Shown here: one piece after another, positions 60,459-64,000 of the stretch
How positions within the stretch are numbered: the first letter of the stretch is position 1
How the letters are laid out: every line of letters starts with the position of its first letter
Assembly (NCBI RefSeq): GCF_035762905.1
Contig: NZ_DASUCC010000067.1
Coordinates: 1 to 64,000 of the forward strand
Origin: DASYTH01 sp035762905
Lineage (GTDB): Bacteria > Actinomycetota > Actinomycetes > Mycobacteriales > Pseudonocardiaceae
Direction of reading: 5' to 3'
Length of the DNA: 64,000 nucleotides
Notes under the pieces: model-generated
What the model was told of the DNA's origin: nothing
Database searches by the model: none
Seen by the model: only the letters and a program-made list of their open reading frames with translations
Made by a program: the position numbers and the translations under genes

Positions 60459-61666
60459 GCCACGATCCTCGATTCGGTCAGGTAGCGCTCGATCGCGTCG
60501 GCCCCGTGCGGGCCGCCGCCGGTTTCCCGGATGTCGCGCCGCATGTCGCGCACCCGTCGGTAGGTCTGCTGATCTGCGGCCAGGTCCAGCACCGTGCCGC
60601 GCAGCCGCTCGGCGGTCAGCGTCCCGTCCCGGACCACCCGGCCCAGCCCGAGTTCGGCCACCCGGGACGCGTTCACCCTGGCCTCGGGCGAGTCCGGCAC
60701 CACGATCACCGGCGTGCCCTGGTACAGCGCGCCCATGATGCTGCCGAACCCACCATGCGTGATCGCGACAGCGGCGTGCTCGAGCACGGCCAGAAACGGC
60801 ACCCAGGAACGCACCTCGACGTTCGGTGGCACCGCGCCGCCGAGTCCGTCCACACCGTCGTGCGTGGCCAGCACCACGTGCCAGGGCAGCTCGGCGAACG
60901 CGGCCAGGCAGGTCTCCCAGAACCCGGGGCGACGGTTCACCGTGGTGCCGAGCGACACCAGCAACACCGGCCGGCCATCGCCCGGCGGCGTCCACTCGCC
61001 GACGTCGACCCCCGCCCCCACGCTCGGCCCGACGAAGGTGAACCGGTCGTCGAACCGGTCCCCGGCGTACTGGAACGACCGCGGGCAGCCGACCAGGTTC
61101 AGGCCCTCGACCCGGCCGATGAACTCCTCGAGCGCGGTGTCGCTCTGGCCGTACGCGGCGAGCAGCCGGCGCAGCCGGTTGAAGAACGCCACCAGCTCCG
61201 GGTGCCGCAGCCCGGCCGGGTCCACCTTGCCGAACATCTTCTCCAGCAGGGAGAAGTGCTCGTTGGACGCGAACACCGGCAGGAACTGGGCGGCCGGCAC
61301 GCCCCACGCCCGGGACAGGATCCGCCCGGCGTGGTACACGGTGACGTCGTAGACGACCAGATCGGGCCGGTCGGCGACGAAGTGCGCGGTGGCCGCGCGC
61401 AGGATCCCCTCGGCCTCGGTGAGGTAGATCCCGGGCAGCCGGGCGGTTCCGTCCGGTGTGTTCACGATGCCGGCCAGGTCCAGCTCGGGTAGCCGGGACT
61501 GGTACTCCACGACGGTCGCGCCGGCCGCGGCGACGGTGCGCGCCGGGCCTTCGGCCGTGACGTAACTGACCCGGTGACCGCGCCGGACCAGCTCGGTCAC
61601 CACGTCCAGGGTGGGGATCACGTGGCCGTAGCCGGAGTTGTTGAGGAAGGCGATGTGCCGGCCCAT
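60455..61666 (-). CDS. MGT-family glycosyltransferase, copy 1
   Basis: A 403-residue GT1 enzyme of the macrolide glycosyltransferase type. The N terminus is GRHIAFLNNSGYGHVIPTLD and the donor-binding region is ITHGGFGSIMGALYQGTPVIVVPDSPE. The acceptor-domain segment VVYDVTVYHAGRILSRAWGVP is shared with its neighbour. It lies 2 bases after the second epimerase gene and overlaps the first, and forms with it a module repeated upstream. Confidence 0.87.
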   Translation of the reverse strand: MGRHIAFLNNSGYGHVIPTLDVVTELVRRGHRVSYVTAEGPARTVAAAGATVVEYQSRLPELDLAGIVNTPDGTARLPGIYLTEAEGILRAATAHFVADRPDLVVYDVTVYHAGRILSRAWGVPAAQFLPVFASNEHFSLLEKMFGKVDPAGLRHPELVAFFNRLRRLLAAYGQSDTALEEFIGRVEGLNLVGCPRSFQYAGDRFDDRFTFVGPSVGAGVDVGEWTPPGDGRPVLLVSLGTTVNRRPGFWETCLAAFAELPWHVVLATHDGVDGLGGAVPPNVEVRSWVPFLAVLEHAAVAITHGGFGSIMGALYQGTPVIVVPDSPEARVNASRVAELGLGRVVRDGTLTAERLRGTVLDLAADQQTYRRVRDMRRDIRETGGGPHGADAIERYLTESRIVA

Positions 61667-61668
61667 CG

Positions 61669-62334
61669 TCAGTCCCCGCAGTGGAACAGGTCATGCTCGG
61701 CGGCCAGGCAGTCGTCGAACAGCGGCAGGATGCCGAGATCCCGCGCCTCGGCCAGGGTCGGCGCGAGCCGGTCGCGGTCGGACACCTTCACCTCGATGTC
61801 GGTGGGGATCGGCAGGCGCAACGCCGGGTCGAAGGCGAACAGTCCGATCTCGTCCTTGGGCACGTAGGGCGCCGAGGTCATGTAGGTCAGCAGCGTGTCA
61901 TCCTCGAGCGCGACGAACGCGTGCCCGACGCCGATCGGGATGTACACCGCGCGGAAGTCGTCGCCGTCCAGCACGACGGCGTCCCAGCGGCCGTAGCTGG
62001 GCGAGCCGACCCGGATGTCCACGGCGATGTCCAGGGCCCGACCCCGCGGGCAGTACACGTACTTGGCGCCGCCCGGCGGTGTTCGGGTGAAGTGCAGCCC
62101 GCGCATCACGCCGCGCCGCGACTTGCCGTAGTTGGTCTGCGCCACCGGAAACAGCCGGTGGCCGATCGCGTCGACGAAACCCGGCTCCTGGAACGGCGCG
62201 ACGAACAGCCCGCGGTCGTCCGGGAAGACGGTCGGCGTGAACTCGACACACCCGGCCACGGCCAGCTCGCGCGCGCGGATGGTGGGCGCGTCGGCCTTGT
62301 CCGGCAACGGGGTCACCACGCTGTTGGGTTTCAT
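61669..62334 (-). CDS. NDP-deoxysugar 5- or 3,5-epimerase (RmlC family), copy 2
   Basis: A 221-residue RmlC-type epimerase (VFPDDRGLFVAPFQEPGF, RRGVMRGLHFTRTPPG, PRGRALDIAVDIR, IGVGHAFVALEDD). It shares long stretches with copy 1, including near-identical SP(T/S)YGRWDAVVLD and PALRLPIPTDIEV. The two may act on different sugars or one may be redundant. ATG at 62334 overlaps the glycosyltransferase stop. Confidence 0.87.
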   Translation of the reverse strand: MKPNSVVTPLPDKADAPTIRARELAVAGCVEFTPTVFPDDRGLFVAPFQEPGFVDAIGHRLFPVAQTNYGKSRRGVMRGLHFTRTPPGGAKYVYCPRGRALDIAVDIRVGSPSYGRWDAVVLDGDDFRAVYIPIGVGHAFVALEDDTLLTYMTSAPYVPKDEIGLFAFDPALRLPIPTDIEVKVSDRDRLAPTLAEARDLGILPLFDDCLAAEHDLFHCGD

Positions 62335-63548
62335 GCCAGATCCTCCCGGTCCATGTAGCTCTCGATCGCATCGGCACCCCGGCGACCACCACCCGCGGCG
62401 ATCAGCTCCCGGCGCATCTGTCGTACCCGCTCGTGGATGTCCTCGTCGGCCGCGACCTCGCGCACGGTTTGGCACAGCTGCGCGGTGGTGAGCCGGTCCG
62501 CGTTCAGCTCCCGGCCCAGCCCCAGCCGGTCCACCCGGCGCGCGTTCGCCATCGACTCCGGGGACCGGGGCACCGCCACCACCGGGGTGGCGCGGTACAT
62601 CGCGGTCATCACGCTGCCCATGCCGCCGTGGCAGACGAACACGTCGGCGTGCTCGAGCACCGAGAACATCGGCAGCCACCGGTGCAGCTCCACGTTCGGC
62701 GGCACCGGGGACAGTTCGGCCGCGGCGACCTCGTCGTAGACGGCGAGGACCACGTGCCAGGGCTGGTCGGCGAACGCGTCCAGGCAGGTCCGGAAGAACC
62801 CGCCGCGGCGGTGGTGCGAGGTGCCGAGCGACACCACCACGATCGGCCGGCCGTCACCGGGCGGCTGCCAGACCGGCTCGGCCAGCCGGCGCTCGGTGGC
62901 CGGTCCGATGAACACCCAGCGGTCGTCGAACGTCTCGCCCCGGTGCTGGAACGAGCGCGGGTGGTAGGCCAGGTGCAGCTCCGCAGGCGTGGCCGCGAAC
63001 TCGGCCAGCGCCACGTCGCTCTGCCCGTGCGCGACGAGCAGGTCGACCAGCGCGCGGTGGAACCGCACCAACCCGGGATGGTTGCGGGGATGCCGCACCC
63101 CGGCCAGCTCGACCATGTGCTCCAGCAGGGAGAAGCGCTCGTTGGACACCAGGAACGGACACGACATCACCCCGGGCACGCCCCACTTGCGGCACAGGAT
63201 CCGGCCGGCGTGGTAGACGGTCGCGTCGTACAGTATGAGATCCGGCCGCTCGCCGCCGTAGGCGCCGAGCACCGCGCGCAGGATCTCCTCGCTCTCCCGG
63301 AGCGTGACGATGGGCACCCACGGCGCCCCCTCCGGTGTGTCCAGTGTGGACAGATCGACTTCGGGCAACCGGGTTGGGTACTCGAGTACCGTCGCCCCCG
63401 TCGCGGCCACCGCTGCGGCCGGTCCCCCCGCGGTCACGTAGGTCACCCGGTGCTCCCGGCGCACCAGCTCGGCGACGACGTCGAGGGTCGGCAGCACCTC
63501 GCCGTAGGCGGAGGTGTTGATGACCAGAATGTGGCGGCTGGACGGCAT
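62331..63548 (-). CDS. MGT-family glycosyltransferase, copy 2
   Basis: A 405-residue GT1 enzyme similar to copy 1 (RHILVINTSAYGEVLPTLDVV, LILYDATVYHAGRILCRKWGVP, FVCHGGMGSVMTAMYRATPVVAVP). It precedes the second epimerase with a 4-base overlap, so the arrangement is glycosyltransferase-epimerase, then glycosyltransferase-epimerase. Probably each transfers a different L-sugar or acts at a different position of the product. Confidence 0.87.
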   Translation of the reverse strand: MPSSRHILVINTSAYGEVLPTLDVVAELVRREHRVTYVTAGGPAAAVAATGATVLEYPTRLPEVDLSTLDTPEGAPWVPIVTLRESEEILRAVLGAYGGERPDLILYDATVYHAGRILCRKWGVPGVMSCPFLVSNERFSLLEHMVELAGVRHPRNHPGLVRFHRALVDLLVAHGQSDVALAEFAATPAELHLAYHPRSFQHRGETFDDRWVFIGPATERRLAEPVWQPPGDGRPIVVVSLGTSHHRRGGFFRTCLDAFADQPWHVVLAVYDEVAAAELSPVPPNVELHRWLPMFSVLEHADVFVCHGGMGSVMTAMYRATPVVAVPRSPESMANARRVDRLGLGRELNADRLTTAQLCQTVREVAADEDIHERVRQMRRELIAAGGGRRGADAIESYMDREDLA

Positions 63549-63576
63549 TGCAGATCACATCCGTTCGGCTTTCCGC

Positions 63577-64000
63577 TCAGCGGAAGCGCTTGCCCTCGTC
63601 GCCGCGGTAGGCGCGCAACGCCAGCAGCCCGAAGATCGCCGTCCAGAAAACGAAGGTCACCAGCGAGACCGGGTTCGGCGGGTAGTCGCCGATGGCGAAC
63701 CAGACCAGCTCGGCCGGTCCCCTGGTCGGCGTGAACGGGGCGACCGTGGCGATGAATCCGGTGGTGGTGGCCGGATCGATGAAGTAGCCGCCGAGGTAGG
63801 CCAGGGCGATCGGCAGGATGCTGATCACCACGCTGACCATGTACGGGTTGACCGCGTAGCCGATGACCAGCATCAGCAGGCCGAACGGGATCACCCCGAC
63901 GCCGAGCGCAAGCAGGCCGGCGGCGATCTGTCCGATCGAGATGGTGGCCTCGGTGCCCAGCGCGGCGATGCCGATCAGCGGCAGGCTGCCGGACACCACC
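63577..64000 (-). CDS. ABC-2 type transporter permease, 3' part
   Basis: The C-terminal part (at least 140 residues) of an integral membrane protein with four or more helices (IGQIAAGLLALGVGVIPFGLLMLVIGYA, SVVISILPIALAYLGGYF, VTFVFWTAIFGLLALRAYRG cited as separate helices). The segment order and the FxxTRGPAELVWFAIG stretch fit ABC-2 permeases of antibiotic exporters. The 5' end lies beyond the window. It stands 28 bases before the glycosyltransferase gene and probably exports the glycosylated product. Confidence 0.75.
   Translation of the reverse strand, partial: VVSGSLPLIGIAALGTEATISIGQIAAGLLALGVGVIPFGLLMLVIGYAVNPYMVSVVISILPIALAYLGGYFIDPATTTGFIATVAPFTPTRGPAELVWFAIGDYPPNPVSLVTFVFWTAIFGLLALRAYRGDEGKRFR

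Noticed and set aside
1..64000. tRNA genes, integrase or attachment sites that would mark a genomic island
   Set aside because: None was seen on reading either strand; without them, transfer of the helicase or the sugar cluster cannot be claimed.

Overview
The window is one contiguous piece of a high-GC actinomycete chromosome. Gene style points to the Pseudonocardiales or a close relative: frequent GTG starts, ATGA start-stop overlaps, many Sec/Tat-exported glycosidases, SARP and LuxR regulators, an actinobacterial LexA box and deoxysugar genes of a secondary-metabolite cluster. No rRNA, tRNA, transposase, phage gene or CRISPR array was seen. Nearly all the DNA is coding; the only long gene-poor stretches are about 10.68-10.98 kb, 45.43-45.79 kb and 52.89-53.37 kb.

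Region by region: (1) 0-2.8 kb, a sugar-acid dehydratase (IlvD/EDD family) divergent from a zinc alcohol dehydrogenase, a likely sugar-oxidation pair. (2) 2.8-10.7 kb, a signalling block: an atypical LuxR-type regulator, a STAS anti-sigma antagonist, a protein joining an anti-sigma-type ATPase, GAF and PP2C phosphatase, and, divergent from it, a soluble hybrid kinase with five exact-period 92-residue HAMP-type repeats and a response regulator. The order resembles the Streptomyces OsaC/OsaA/OsaB osmotic-stress locus. (3) 11-12.8 kb, a secreted trypsin-like protease and a META-domain lipoprotein. (4) 12.8-32 kb, a secreted carbohydrate/glycoprotein-degrading region: GH127-GH27 operon, a divergent ricin-lectin protein, then (after a helicase-nuclease gene) a LacI-controlled four-gene operon with a large (alpha/alpha)6-type glycosidase, a GH43 enzyme and two secreted proteins with zinc-protease motifs. 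The enzyme set suggests attack on plant arabinosylated cell-wall glycoproteins. (5) 19.9-24.4 kb, a 1485-residue SF1 helicase with a C-terminal Vsr/DUF559-like nuclease domain, a possible single-gene defence system. (6) 33-36.7 kb, a cysteine-containing HTH regulator divergent from two membrane proteins, folE and a ferredoxin-reductase-type flavoprotein.

(7) 37.3-42.3 kb, a compact candidate RiPP operon: SARP/AfsR regulator, a 112-residue candidate precursor and a B12/radical-SAM RiPP maturase, the last two overlapping by ATGA. A divergent ECF-like sigma factor and a TPR protein follow. (8) 44.2-49.8 kb, a Fic-family protein whose catalytic motif has decayed; a LexA box and a consensus -35 element upstream of it, with two tiny overlapping ORFs; then a redox operon of a 55-residue lipoprotein, a DUF4142 protein, a membrane cytochrome b-ferredoxin fusion and its probable reductase, which carries a long repetitive His/Asn/Pro tail. 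(9) 50-53 kb, a lipoprotein, a GNAT acetyltransferase and a three-gene membrane/wHTH operon behind a large inverted repeat, then an array of 21-bp repeats that also occurs in short form at 10.7 kb. (10) 53.4-64 kb, a DoxX-like membrane protein, then an all-minus deoxysugar cluster (aminotransferase, 2,3-dehydratase, N-methyltransferase, three glycosyltransferases, two epimerases, 4-ketoreductase, ABC permease). This set fits a dTDP-L-rhodosamine/megosamine-like 3-dimethylamino sugar for a glycosylated polyketide. The cluster runs off the right edge, so the aglycone genes are not visible.

Starts were moved from the longest open frame where a ribosome-binding site, overlap, signal peptide or family alignment favoured a shorter protein. 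All functions are read from sequence motifs and remembered family features; no database search was run.
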